Origin: JANWVO01 sp037446555
Lineage (GTDB): Bacteria > Acidobacteriota > Terriglobia > Bryobacterales > Bryobacteraceae
DNA length: 64,000 bases
Direction: 5' to 3'
Assembly (NCBI GenBank): GCA_037446555.1
Contig: JBBIIK010000015.1
Location: 1-64,000 of the forward strand
Positions within the stretch are counted from its first letter, which is position 1. Each line of letters begins with the position of its first letter. The translations under genes were made by a program, and so were the position numbers. Below the pieces are notes generated by a model. It did no database searches. It saw only the letters and a program-made list of their open reading frames with translations, and was not told the origin of the DNA. Below, in pieces: positions 33,901 through 40,799 of this stretch.

Positions 33901-34384
33901 CGTAGGCGAGGCGGCGGGCCTCTTCGTAGCGGTCGGCGGCCAGCGTTTCGCTGATGTCGCCTTTCAGGCAGCCGGACAACGCGATGAGCCCCTTGCTGTG
34001 CTGCGCCAGCAGCGTCTTGTCGATGCGGGGCTTGTAATAGAAGCCTTCCAGGCTGGCGGTCGTGGTCAGGCGGACGAGGTTGCGATAGCCTTCCTGGGTT
34101 TCGCACAGCAGCGTCAGGTGGTTGTAGGCTCGGTTGGTTTCGTCCTTGACCCGGCAGTCGTGGCGCGTGACGTAGACTTCGCAGCCGATGACAGGGTGCA
34201 CGCCGTGCTCCTGGGCGGAGAAGAAGAACTCCGCGGCGCCGAAGAGATTGCCGTGATCGGTGATCGCCACCGCAGGCTGCTCCAGGCGCTGAACGAGCTT
34301 CATCAGGCGGGAAATCTCGCAGGCGCCGTCGAGCAGCGAGTAGTCGGTGTGACAGTGCAGGTGGACGAACGGCTTCTGGGGCAC
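30920..34384 (-). CDS. dnaE: DNA polymerase III subunit alpha
   Basis: The 1,154-residue replicative polymerase has an N-terminal PHP domain (FVHLHCHTDYSLLDGAC) and the polymerase palm with catalytic acids in SMPDIDIDFC. The tandem helix-hairpin-helix region and a C-terminal OB fold (CGIIANVQRRRNKELKPWAS) follow. It is of the DnaE1 type and shows no intein or split. The start is a GTG only 12 bases downstream of a tRNA 3' end and has no Shine-Dalgarno sequence, so it may be translated from a processed tRNA-dnaE transcript. Confidence 0.95.
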   Translation of the reverse strand: MPQKPFVHLHCHTDYSLLDGACEISRLMKLVQRLEQPAVAITDHGNLFGAAEFFFSAQEHGVHPVIGCEVYVTRHDCRVKDETNRAYNHLTLLCETQEGYRNLVRLTTTASLEGFYYKPRIDKTLLAQHSKGLIALSGCLKGDISETLAADRYEEARRLAYEYLDIFGRGNFFLEIQHHELEEDRKVMPLTCRLSAETGIPLVATNDTHYLEKEDHRAQDILTCINSGAKASDTDRLSFRTQEFYLKSREEMLAIFREVEDALDRTWEIAERCRVRLEKVKDSFPRFDVPPEHTTDTYFEYVTRQGWVRRRARLERLAAQGRLRHAIPEYEERLEREIRLIQQMKFSGYFLIVWDFIRYAKSRGIPVGPGRGSAAGSLAGYCLGITDIDPLEYGLLFERFLNPERVSMPDIDIDFCTNRRGEVIQYVTEKYGRDQVAQIITFGSLAAKAAIKDVGRVLELSFAETDRISKLVPADPKMTLERALQEEPDLAAMTEKDPRVREVIDIARRIEGMARNVGVHAAGVVISPVPLVELVPLHRTAKNEVVTQFDMDRLDKLGLLKMDFLGLTTLTIIHDTLELIRRNRGEELRVEDLPLDDAETYERIFAHGLTDGVFQFESPGMKDMLRRARPERIEDLIALNALYRPGPMQFIDDYIDRKHGRKPVSYDLPQLEPILKETFGLPIYQEQVMQIAQAVAGYSLGEADLLRRAMGKKKKEEMDSQRARFLAGARQRGIPERKANALFDTLARFAEYGFNKSHSAAYSYLAYITGYLKAHYSVEFMAALLTSETGNTDKVVKYINECRELGIEVLPPDVNQSDCNFTPLGRDRIRFGLGAVRNVGQSAVDAIVAARREGGPFTSLDDFCERVDLAAVNRRVIESLIRAGAMDSLPGTRAQRFAIVEDCIESGQRAQKDRISGQAGLFGGFSAAVGTAPARALPKVQDWTQQEKLRGEKETIGFYVSGHPLDEFTWKVRELTALDTSTLSGLERGTDVALCGIIANVQRRRNKELKPWASFQIEDRLGAVEVLLFSSRYEALQNELEPDRAVLVRGKPMPEEDGTVRINAQDIIPLDKARVDLPSLVQIRLRLNGDDDPRAAELRELVRRKPGTAGVRLRLERPRDFVLFLDLAEKVTPDREFREEIERICGSGAYEPLG

Positions 34385-34396
34385 GGGAGGAGCGGG

Positions 34397-34473
34397 TGGT
34401 AGGGAAGGGCAGATTCGAACTGCCGACCTTCCGCTTAGGAGGCGGACGCTCTATCCTGCTGAGCTACTTCCCC
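34397..34473 (-). tRNA. tRNA-Arg (anticodon CCT)
   Basis: A full cloverleaf reads on the minus strand: acceptor GGGGAAG with CTTCCCT (one G-U pair), D arm GCTC...GAGC, and anticodon stem TCCGC/GCGGA with loop CTCCTAA. The T arm is GGCAG-TTCGAAT-CTGCC. The 3' CCA is encoded. It reads the rare AGG codon. dnaE begins 13 bases further on the same strand. Confidence 0.95.
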
Positions 34474-34517
34474 ACGCCTTCTCGTATTGTACCCCCGGCC
34501 GCCTGGACGGGCGCGGA

Positions 34518-35792
34518 TCACTGCCAGCGGCGCAGCCCTTTGCGGCCGATGTCGCGGCGGTACTGCATACCTTCAAAATGGATGGCCTCGCAGGCGCGGT
34601 AGGCCGCGCCGATCGCCTCGCCGAGCGTGGATCCGGAAGCCGTGACGCCGAGCACGCGCCCGCCGGCGGTCACCAGCCGCCCGCCTTCCAGTTTGGTTCC
34701 GGCGTGGAACACCACCGCGCCGCGCCCTTCAGCCTCTTCGGTGCCAGTGATTTCATCACCGGTGCTCGGCTTGCCAGGATATCCGGCGGCGGCGAGCACG
34801 ACGCACACGCTCGGATCGGATCGGAATTTCAGGTGCGAGGGGTCGACCCGGCCGGCGGCGGCAGAGGCGACCAGCGCGCCGAAATCGCCCTCCATGCGGT
34901 GCAGGAGCGCCTGCGTTTCGGGATCTCCAAGGCGGACGTTGTATTCGAGCACCATCGGTCCGCGGGCGGTCATCATCAGACCGGCGTACAGGAATCCGCG
35001 GAACGGCGTCCCTTCCTCGCGCATGCAGTCGATGGTGCGCTGCATGATGGCGGTCTCGATGTGCGCACGCTCCCCGGGCGTGAGCAGGCGGGAGTCGGAA
35101 TAGGTGCCCATGCCGCCGGTGTTCGGACCTTCGTCATCGTCGAAGATCCGTTTGTGGTCCTGCGACGGCTCCAGGGAGACGATGCGCTCGCCGTCGCTCA
35201 CGCCGATGAAACTGATTTCCTCGCCTTCGAGGCATTCCTCCAGGACGACGCGCGATCCGGCGGCGCCGACGAGCTGTCCGGCGAACATGGATTCCAGGGT
35301 GATCTCGGCGGCGCGGCGATCTTCGCAGATGACGACCCCCTTGCCGGCGGCGAGGCCGTCTGCTTTGACTACTACAGGATAAGTAAATTGATCCAGCGCG
35401 GCACGTGCCTCGTCCAACGATTCAGTGGCTGCGAAGCGGGCTGTGGGGATGGCGGCACGCTGCATGAACTGTTTGGCGAAGATCTTGCTGCCCTCGAGAC
35501 GGGCGGCGGCACGGGTCGGTCCGAAAAACGGAATACCTTCATTTGCAAAGAGATCCGCAGCTCCGTCCACCAGCGGGGCTTCCGGTCCGGAGAGAACCAG
35601 GTCGGCCTGGCAGGCGCGGGCTGCTTTAATAAATTCTACTGGTGTAGTTGGTTGGACAGGGGTGCACTTGGCAACGGTAGCGCAGCCGGGATTGCCCGGA
35701 GCGGCGAAGACTTGCGTGACGGAGGGAGAGCGGCTGAGCCGCCATGCGATGGCGTGTTCCCGCCCGCCGCTGCCAAGGACAAGGACTTTCAC
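34518..35792 (-). CDS. purD: Phosphoribosylamine-glycine ligase (GARS)
   Basis: The 424-residue ATP-grasp enzyme carries VLVLGSGGREHAIAW at the N-terminus, the biotin-carboxylase-like VVKADGLAAGKGVVIC, GGMGTYSD and VLEYNVRLGDPETQ motifs. It catalyses the second step of purine synthesis, joining glycine to phosphoribosylamine. A GTG start is well supported by AGGAGGT 6 bases upstream. It is divergent from mnmG across 58 bases that must hold both promoters. Confidence 0.95.
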   Translation of the reverse strand: MKVLVLGSGGREHAIAWRLSRSPSVTQVFAAPGNPGCATVAKCTPVQPTTPVEFIKAARACQADLVLSGPEAPLVDGAADLFANEGIPFFGPTRAAARLEGSKIFAKQFMQRAAIPTARFAATESLDEARAALDQFTYPVVVKADGLAAGKGVVICEDRRAAEITLESMFAGQLVGAAGSRVVLEECLEGEEISFIGVSDGERIVSLEPSQDHKRIFDDDEGPNTGGMGTYSDSRLLTPGERAHIETAIMQRTIDCMREEGTPFRGFLYAGLMMTARGPMVLEYNVRLGDPETQALLHRMEGDFGALVASAAAGRVDPSHLKFRSDPSVCVVLAAAGYPGKPSTGDEITGTEEAEGRGAVVFHAGTKLEGGRLVTAGGRVLGVTASGSTLGEAIGAAYRACEAIHFEGMQYRRDIGRKGLRRWQ

Positions 35793-35850
35793 GGTGCGAC
35801 CTCCTGACCGATAGAATCAATAGCATATCGAGGTTCCTTCCCTGCTGACA

Positions 35851-37668
35851 ATGAGGACGGCTGCATTTGACGTGATCGTGATCGGGGCCGGGCACGCCGG
35901 GTGCGAGGCGGCGCACGCCTGCGCCCGGATGGGGCTGGAGACGGCGATGGTGACGATGAACCTGGATCTGATCGCGCAGATGTCTTGCAATCCGGCGATC
36001 GGGGGAATTGCGAAGGGCCACCTGGTGCGCGAGGTGGATGCGCTGGGAGGGATCATGGGGCAGGTAGCGGATGCGGTGGGAATCCAGTTCCGGCTGCTGA
36101 ATACGAGCCGCGGGCCGGCGGTTTGGAGTCCGCGGGCGCAAATGGACAAGAAGCAGTACCGGGTGCGGATGCGGCAAGTGCTGGAAGACGTGGAAAACCT
36201 GCGCATCTTGCAGGCGGAGGTGGCGGAGATCGAGTATGAAGCGCTCGACGGGGGCCGGCGCAAGGTGCGAGGCGTGCGGTTGGCCGACGGACGGCGGTAT
36301 GTTGCCGAGGCAGTGGTGGTGACGACGGGGACGTTTCTGAATGGAGTAGCCCATGTGGGGGAGTCGAAGTACGCCTGTGGGCGGAGCGGCGAGCCCCCCG
36401 CGAATCTGTTGGGGCTGCACTTGAGGACGCTCGGACTGGCGTGGACGCGTCTGAAAACGGGCACGCCACCAAGGCTCGACGGGCGCACGATCGAATGGAG
36501 CCGGTTTGAGCGGCAAGACGGAGATCCAAGCCCAACGCCTTTTTCATTTCTGACGGAGCGGATCGAGCGCGAGCAAGTTCCCTGCCATATCGCTTTCACC
36601 ACGGACGAGACGCACCGAATCTTGCGCGAGGCGATTCCGCGCTCGCCGCTTTACAGCGGGCAGATTGAGGGAATCGGTCCGCGGTATTGCCCCTCGATCG
36701 AAGACAAGATCGTGAAGTTCCCGGACAAGATTAGGCACCAGATCTTCCTTGAGCCGGAGGGACTGGACACGTACGAAGTGTATGTGAATGGCATGTCCAC
36801 GTCGATGCCGGTGGATGTGCAGGAGGCGATGATCGCGTCCATTCCGGGACTGGAGAGGGCGGAAATGATTCGTCCGGGCTACGCGATCGAATATGACGCG
36901 ATCGATCCGCGGGAGCTGTGGCACACGCTGGAGGTGAAGCGGATCGAAGGACTGTTCCTGGCAGGGCAGATCAACGGGACTTCGGGGTACGAGGAAGCGG
37001 CGGGTCAGGGGCTGCTGGCAGGGATCAATGCGGGTTGCAAGGTGAAAGGGGTGGAGCCGCTGGTGCTGGGGAGGACGGATGCCTACATTGGGATCATGGT
37101 GGATGATCTGGTGACGAAGGGGGCGGACGAGCCATACCGGATGTTCACGTCGCGAGCGGAATACCGGCTGCAACTGCGGATCGACAACGCTGATGAGCGG
37201 CTGACACCGGTGGGGCGGCGCGTCGCGCTGGCGAGCGATGAGCGCTGGGGGCTGCTGGAGAAGAAGCTTGAGCAGAAAGAGCGCCTGCGGCGCCTGCTGG
37301 GAGGGAAGCGGCAATCGTGGCTGCGGAAACCGGAGGCGCGGATCGAGGCGATCCGGGAGGAACTGGAGAGGGAGATCGGGGAGCCGCTGGGGCCGGCGGT
37401 GCTGGCGACAGTAGAAACGGAGATCAAGTACGACGGCTATTTGAGGCAACAGGAGCGGATGGTGGAGCGGCTGCGGGAGGCGGAGAGCCGGAAGATCCCG
37501 AAGGAATTCGACTATCGGAGCGTGCCGGGGCTGAGCCGGGAGATCCGGGAGAAGCTGGAGCGCGTCCGTCCTGAGACGCTGGGGCAGGCAGGGAGGATTC
37601 CGGGCGTCACGCCTGCCGCGGTGGCGGTGCTGGACTGCTATCTGAGCCTGCGGGGGAAACAGGGATGA
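35851..37668 (+). CDS. mnmG: tRNA uridine-34 5-carboxymethylaminomethylation enzyme MnmG (GidA)
   Basis: The 605-residue FAD enzyme opens with the dinucleotide fold DVIVIGAGHAGCEAAHACAR. It also has NPAIGGIAKGHLVREVDALG, TGTFLNGV and GQINGTSGYEEAAGQGL. With MnmE it modifies the wobble uridine of several tRNAs. The conserved C-terminal helical domain is present. Its stop overlaps the rsmG start as ATGA, and together they lead into the parAB locus, a gene order that is often found near chromosome origins. Confidence 0.95.
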   Translation: MRTAAFDVIVIGAGHAGCEAAHACARMGLETAMVTMNLDLIAQMSCNPAIGGIAKGHLVREVDALGGIMGQVADAVGIQFRLLNTSRGPAVWSPRAQMDKKQYRVRMRQVLEDVENLRILQAEVAEIEYEALDGGRRKVRGVRLADGRRYVAEAVVVTTGTFLNGVAHVGESKYACGRSGEPPANLLGLHLRTLGLAWTRLKTGTPPRLDGRTIEWSRFERQDGDPSPTPFSFLTERIEREQVPCHIAFTTDETHRILREAIPRSPLYSGQIEGIGPRYCPSIEDKIVKFPDKIRHQIFLEPEGLDTYEVYVNGMSTSMPVDVQEAMIASIPGLERAEMIRPGYAIEYDAIDPRELWHTLEVKRIEGLFLAGQINGTSGYEEAAGQGLLAGINAGCKVKGVEPLVLGRTDAYIGIMVDDLVTKGADEPYRMFTSRAEYRLQLRIDNADERLTPVGRRVALASDERWGLLEKKLEQKERLRRLLGGKRQSWLRKPEARIEAIREELEREIGEPLGPAVLATVETEIKYDGYLRQQERMVERLREAESRKIPKEFDYRSVPGLSREIREKLERVRPETLGQAGRIPGVTPAAVAVLDCYLSLRGKQG

Positions 37669-38249
37669 GGCGGCGTGAGTTTGAGCAGCGGCTGGTAGCA
37701 TCGGCGCCGTTCGCCCGGCTTGCTCCCGAGCAGCTTGAGGCGCTGTGGCGGCACTACGAACTGATGGAGAGGTGGAACGCGAGGATCAACTTGACGAGGG
37801 TGGTAGAGCTGGAGGAGGCTGTGCGGGTGCATTATGCGGAGTCGTTGTTTGTGGCGGGGAGGGTGCCTACGGAAGTGCGAACGGTGGTGGATGTGGGGAG
37901 CGGGGCAGGATTTCCGGGATTGGTGATCGCGGTGGCGAAACCTGGTGTACAGGTAACCCTGCTGGAGCCGGACGTGCGGAAGGCGGCGTTCCTGCGGGAG
38001 GCGAGCGACTGGGTGCCGAACATCCGGGTGGAGGCGAAGCGGAGCCGGGCAGTGGAGGGGCATTGGGACGCCGTGGTTTCGCGGGCGGTGCGCGCGGAGG
38101 ATGTGGTGGAACTGGGCGAGCGGGTGGCAAGGTGGATCCTGTTGGTGGGCACTGCACAGCTTGGGGAGCGATCTGGGTGGAGTTGGCGGCGGGAGGAGTT
38201 GCCTGGCGGCAGGGGAAAGCTTTGGCTGGGGGAGCGGATGGGGAGGTAG
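37665..38249 (+). CDS. rsmG: 16S rRNA (guanine-527-N7)-methyltransferase RsmG (GidB)
   Basis: The 194-residue SAM-dependent enzyme has the motif VVDVGSGAGFPGLVIA, and MERWNARINLTRV near the N-terminus, as expected for RsmG. It methylates G527 in the 530 loop of 16S rRNA; loss of the family's enzymes gives low-level streptomycin resistance. It is a little shorter than usual (about 205-240) because the C-terminus after LVGTAQLGERSGW is brief. It is translationally coupled to mnmG. The two parS sites follow in the gap after its stop. Confidence 0.92.
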   Translation: MRRREFEQRLVASAPFARLAPEQLEALWRHYELMERWNARINLTRVVELEEAVRVHYAESLFVAGRVPTEVRTVVDVGSGAGFPGLVIAVAKPGVQVTLLEPDVRKAAFLREASDWVPNIRVEAKRSRAVEGHWDAVVSRAVRAEDVVELGERVARWILLVGTAQLGERSGWSWRREELPGGRGKLWLGERMGR

Positions 38250-38310
38250 ACGCGCTTGGGCTCGAAGGAGAGGAGTTGGCCTGAGGGCAAGCCGGCGGAT
38301 GGGTGGGCCA

Positions 38311-38326
38311 TGTTCCACGTGGAACA
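38311..38326. promoter_or_regulatory. parS site 1
   Basis: TGTTCCACGTGGAACA is a perfect 16-base palindrome matching the bacterial parS consensus, the centromere-like site bound by ParB. It lies 109 bases before the parA start codon. Confidence 0.93.
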
Positions 38327-38367
38327 TCGTGCCGGTGCTGACTGAGGGTCTCGACTCACCCCATCCC

Positions 38368-38383
38368 TGTTCCACGTGAAACA
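38368..38383. promoter_or_regulatory. parS site 2
   Basis: TGTTCCACGTGAAACA matches the Bacillus subtilis parS consensus at every position. It is 57 bases from site 1 and 52 bases before parA. A TAGGATAAT stretch just downstream (38391-38399) could be the parA -10, which would let bound ParB influence its own operon. Confidence 0.93.
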
Positions 38384-38435
38384 TCGCGTGATAGGATAAT
38401 CATTTCTTACCCACTTCTTCGTGAGGGCACGCCCC

Positions 38436-39218
38436 ATGGGCAAAGTGATCGCCGTCGCCAATCAGAAAGGTGGTGTGGGCAAAACGACCACCGCCATCAA
38501 CCTCGCCGCCTCGCTGGCGGCGAATGACCTCAAGGTTCTCCTCGTGGACATGGATCCTCAAGGAAACTGCACGACTGGCGTCGGGATCACCAAGTCTGCA
38601 GCCCTGACCACAACATATCGTATTCTACTCGGCGAGGCTCCTATAAATAGCGCTATACTTGCCACCGAATTCGACGGCCTTCACATTATTCCGGCCGACA
38701 GGAATCTGGTCGCCGCCAATCTTGAGCTGGTGGACCTGCCGCGCCGCGAGTTCAGGCTCCGTGAGGCTCTCGAACCCGTCCGCAACAGTTTCGACTACAT
38801 CCTGATCGATTGCCCCCCGGCGCTCGACTTGCTGACGCTGAACGCCCTGGTTGCCGCCGACTCGGTTCTTGTTCCCATCCAGTGCGAGTTCTTCGCCCTG
38901 GAGGGGATTTCCCAGCTTCTGGACACAATCGACCGGGTCCGCGAGTCCTTCCAGCCCTCTCTCCGGGTAGAAGGCGTGCTGCTCACCATGTTCGACGACC
39001 GCACGAATCTGACACGCCAGGTGGCAGCCGATCTGAAGGAGTTTTTCCAGGACGAAGTCTTTGAAACCGTAATCCCGCGCAGCATCCGGCTCGCGGAGGC
39101 GCCCAGCTTCGGCAAGCCGATCCTGACTTACGACGTACGCTCCCGCGGAGCGGAAAGCTACATCAAGCTGGCCAAGGAAATCCTTTCTCATGACCAACGC
39201 CAAGGATTCGTCGCGTAA
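38436..39218 (+). CDS. parA: Chromosome-partitioning ATPase ParA (Soj)
   Basis: The 260-residue protein begins GKVIAVANQKGGVGKTTTAI with the deviant Walker A (KGGVGKTT) of ParA ATPases. LLVDMDPQGNCTTG is switch I and LIDCPPALDLLTLNAL holds Walker B. It is the short chromosomal type without an N-terminal HTH. It binds DNA as an ATP dimer and is displaced by ParB-parS, moving origins apart. The ATG at 38436 is favoured by family length; a GTG lies 15 bases upstream in frame. Its end overlaps parB by 29 bases. Confidence 0.95.
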   Translation: MGKVIAVANQKGGVGKTTTAINLAASLAANDLKVLLVDMDPQGNCTTGVGITKSAALTTTYRILLGEAPINSAILATEFDGLHIIPADRNLVAANLELVDLPRREFRLREALEPVRNSFDYILIDCPPALDLLTLNALVAADSVLVPIQCEFFALEGISQLLDTIDRVRESFQPSLRVEGVLLTMFDDRTNLTRQVAADLKEFFQDEVFETVIPRSIRLAEAPSFGKPILTYDVRSRGAESYIKLAKEILSHDQRQGFVA

Positions 39219-40125
39219 AGCATTGGGCAGGGGGCTCTCCACTCTGATCCCCTCCAATCGAACGGCACCCCCACCGGCGGGTGCCGTTCCCCCTCCGGCC
39301 GCCCCGGCCCCCGGCCCACTCCACGTCGCCATCGACGCCATCCACCCCAATCCTCTCCAGCCCCGTTCGACATTCTCACCGGAGGCCCTGCAAGAGCTGG
39401 CCCAGTCCATTCGCGAGAACGGGATCATCCAGCCTCTGGTGGTTCGCCGCTCCGGAGACGGCTATCAGTTGGTCGCTGGCGAGCGCCGTCTCCGCGCCGC
39501 GCGCCTGGCAGGGCTGCATGAGGTCCCGGTCGTGGTGCAGGAGTTCGCCGACGACCGCCTCATGGAGATCACGCTGATCGAGAACATCCAGCGTGAGGAC
39601 CTCAATCCGATCGAAGTAGCGCACGCTTTCGACCGGCTCCACCGCGAATTCCGGCTCTCGCACGAACAGATCGCGCAGCGGACCGGCAAGGACCGCTCGA
39701 CAGTGACCAATATGCTGCGGCTGTTGCGGCTGCCGCTCGAAGTCCAGCAGTTGTTGGCGGAGCAGCGCCTCTCCATGGGGCACGCGCGGGCGCTTCTGGG
39801 GCTGGAATCGGCTCAGCAGCAGGTCACTCTTGCCCAAAAGGCGGCGGACGGCGCGATGTCAGTACGGCAGGTGGAAAGAACCGTTCAGAAACTTCTCACA
39901 GCGCCGCCGGAGGGGCCCGCCGAGCCTCCCGCAGCCGCGAGCGACCCCAACGTGCGCGCAGCCATCGCGGAGCTCGAGCGCGTCCTTGGCACCCGCGTGC
40001 GGATTGTGGCGAAGAACGAGCAGCGGGGGCGGATCGAAATCGAGTACTACTCGGCGCAAGATCTGGCGCGGATCTACGACGTGATCGTGGGAGAACCGGA
40101 GGGTGGTGCCGGCGGTAGGATTTGA
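39190..40125 (+). CDS. parB: Chromosome-partitioning protein ParB (Spo0J)
   Basis: The 311-residue protein has KALGRGLSTLIP (the ParA-stimulating N-terminus) and a Pro/Ala linker. The CTPase/ParB box follows with QPLVVRR, GERRLRAAR and TLIENIQREDLNPIE, then the HTH DNA-binding region LSHEQIAQRTGKDRSTVTNM and a C-terminal dimer domain. It loads at parS and spreads as a clamp. The start lies inside parA with AAGGAA upstream. The last seven codons and stop lie within the antisense tRNA gene that follows. Confidence 0.95.
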   Translation: MTNAKDSSRKALGRGLSTLIPSNRTAPPPAGAVPPPAAPAPGPLHVAIDAIHPNPLQPRSTFSPEALQELAQSIRENGIIQPLVVRRSGDGYQLVAGERRLRAARLAGLHEVPVVVQEFADDRLMEITLIENIQREDLNPIEVAHAFDRLHREFRLSHEQIAQRTGKDRSTVTNMLRLLRLPLEVQQLLAEQRLSMGHARALLGLESAQQQVTLAQKAADGAMSVRQVERTVQKLLTAPPEGPAEPPAAASDPNVRAAIAELERVLGTRVRIVAKNEQRGRIEIEYYSAQDLARIYDVIVGEPEGGAGGRI

Positions 40126-40179
40126 ACCTACGACCTACGGATTATGAGACCGTCGCTCTAACCACTGAGCTACACCGGC
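40104..40179 (-). tRNA. tRNA with CAT anticodon (Met, or Ile2 if lysidine-modified)
   Basis: The cloverleaf on the minus strand is acceptor GCCGGTG/CGCCGGC, D arm GCTC...GAGC, anticodon stem ACGG/CCGT with loop TCTCATAAT, and T arm GTAGG-TTCAAAT-CCTAC, with CCA encoded. The first pair is G1-C72, so it is not the initiator. Elongator Met and Ile2 cannot be separated with confidence by eye. Its 3' part overlaps the end of parB on the other strand by 22 bases. Confidence 0.92.
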
Positions 40180-40270
40180 ACTCTCAATTCCAGATTAGGG
40201 GCTGAACTCCGCCTCTGTCAACGCGCCGCGGCTCACTCACCTGCCGCTGTGCAACCCGGAGAAAAGACTC

Positions 40271-40299
40271 TTGACTCCCGTGCCCGGCAGGTGCATATT
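40271..40299 (+). promoter_or_regulatory. Predicted sigma70-type promoter in the noncoding gap
   Basis: TTGACT at 40271-40276 and CATATT at 40294-40299 are 17 bases apart. Transcription would begin near 40306, some 500 bases before the next annotated gene. Confidence 0.5.
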
Positions 40300-40305
40300 G
40301 GAGCC

Positions 40306-40470
40306 AGAGAAAGGTTCCTTCATGGAGCCGCACTCGCCCGGCGCAGGCCGCAGCAGGCGGCGGGCCGGCAATTGCCTGATCCGGAGATCAGGCTTACCGA
40401 GGAGGTTACATCATCGAAGTAGACCACAAGACAGGGCGGCTACCGGCTAGCTGACCCGCCCGTGCGGGCG
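40306..40470 (+). ncRNA. Candidate structured RNA or long leader of the polysaccharide operon
   Basis: Downstream of the promoter are a perfect hairpin CCTGATC-CGGA-GATCAGG (40375-40392) and a GAGGAGG sequence at 40400-40406. GGGCGG (40434-40439) can pair with CCGCCC (40456-40461), while the same CCCGC can instead pair with GCGGG (40455-40459 with 40464-40468). Mutually exclusive stems are what an attenuator or riboswitch would show. I do not recognise a known RNA class. An open frame of 42 arginine-rich codons (40322-40450, ATG with AAGG upstream) also lies here and could be a leader peptide. Confidence 0.3.
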
Positions 40471-40799
40471 CCTCCAGCGCAAATCAGGCTCGTGTGGTGT
40501 AGCCCAGGCGCGCGGAACTTGCACCGCTTGATACGAGGCTCAACGCGCACGGCGATTCAGGCCGCCCCAAAATGGGGCGAACCGGCGGGGAAGGAGCAGG
40601 CGGCCGCCCTTTGTTTGTCTCCCCAATGTGAGCCACTCCAGATATCGTTGGGTATCTGCCTGCAAAGACTTGCCCTCGCCCGCCAAGTCCCGCCTCTCGA
40701 GTTGAAAGTCCCAAATGCCGACCAACAGGGAATCCGGATCTTGCCCGGGATTCCCGAGAGTGTCCCCCTCAAATCGAGAATTGCGATACAGTCAGAGAT

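Larger units (their letters stand above)
40180..40799. other. 620-base noncoding gap with promoter and structured-RNA candidate
   Basis: No convincing protein gene is found on either strand. The left part (about 40270-40480) has a promoter and a run of strong hairpins. The right part (about 40480-40799) is weakly structured, with one short GCCCC/GGGGC stem at about 40562-40576, and leads into the ABC ATPase gene, before which GATACA at 40785-40790 could be a -10. Confidence 0.6.

Noticed and set aside
34395..35807. + strand frames antisense to tRNA-Arg and purD
   Set aside because: They read through a tRNA gene and the complement of conserved ATP-grasp motifs.
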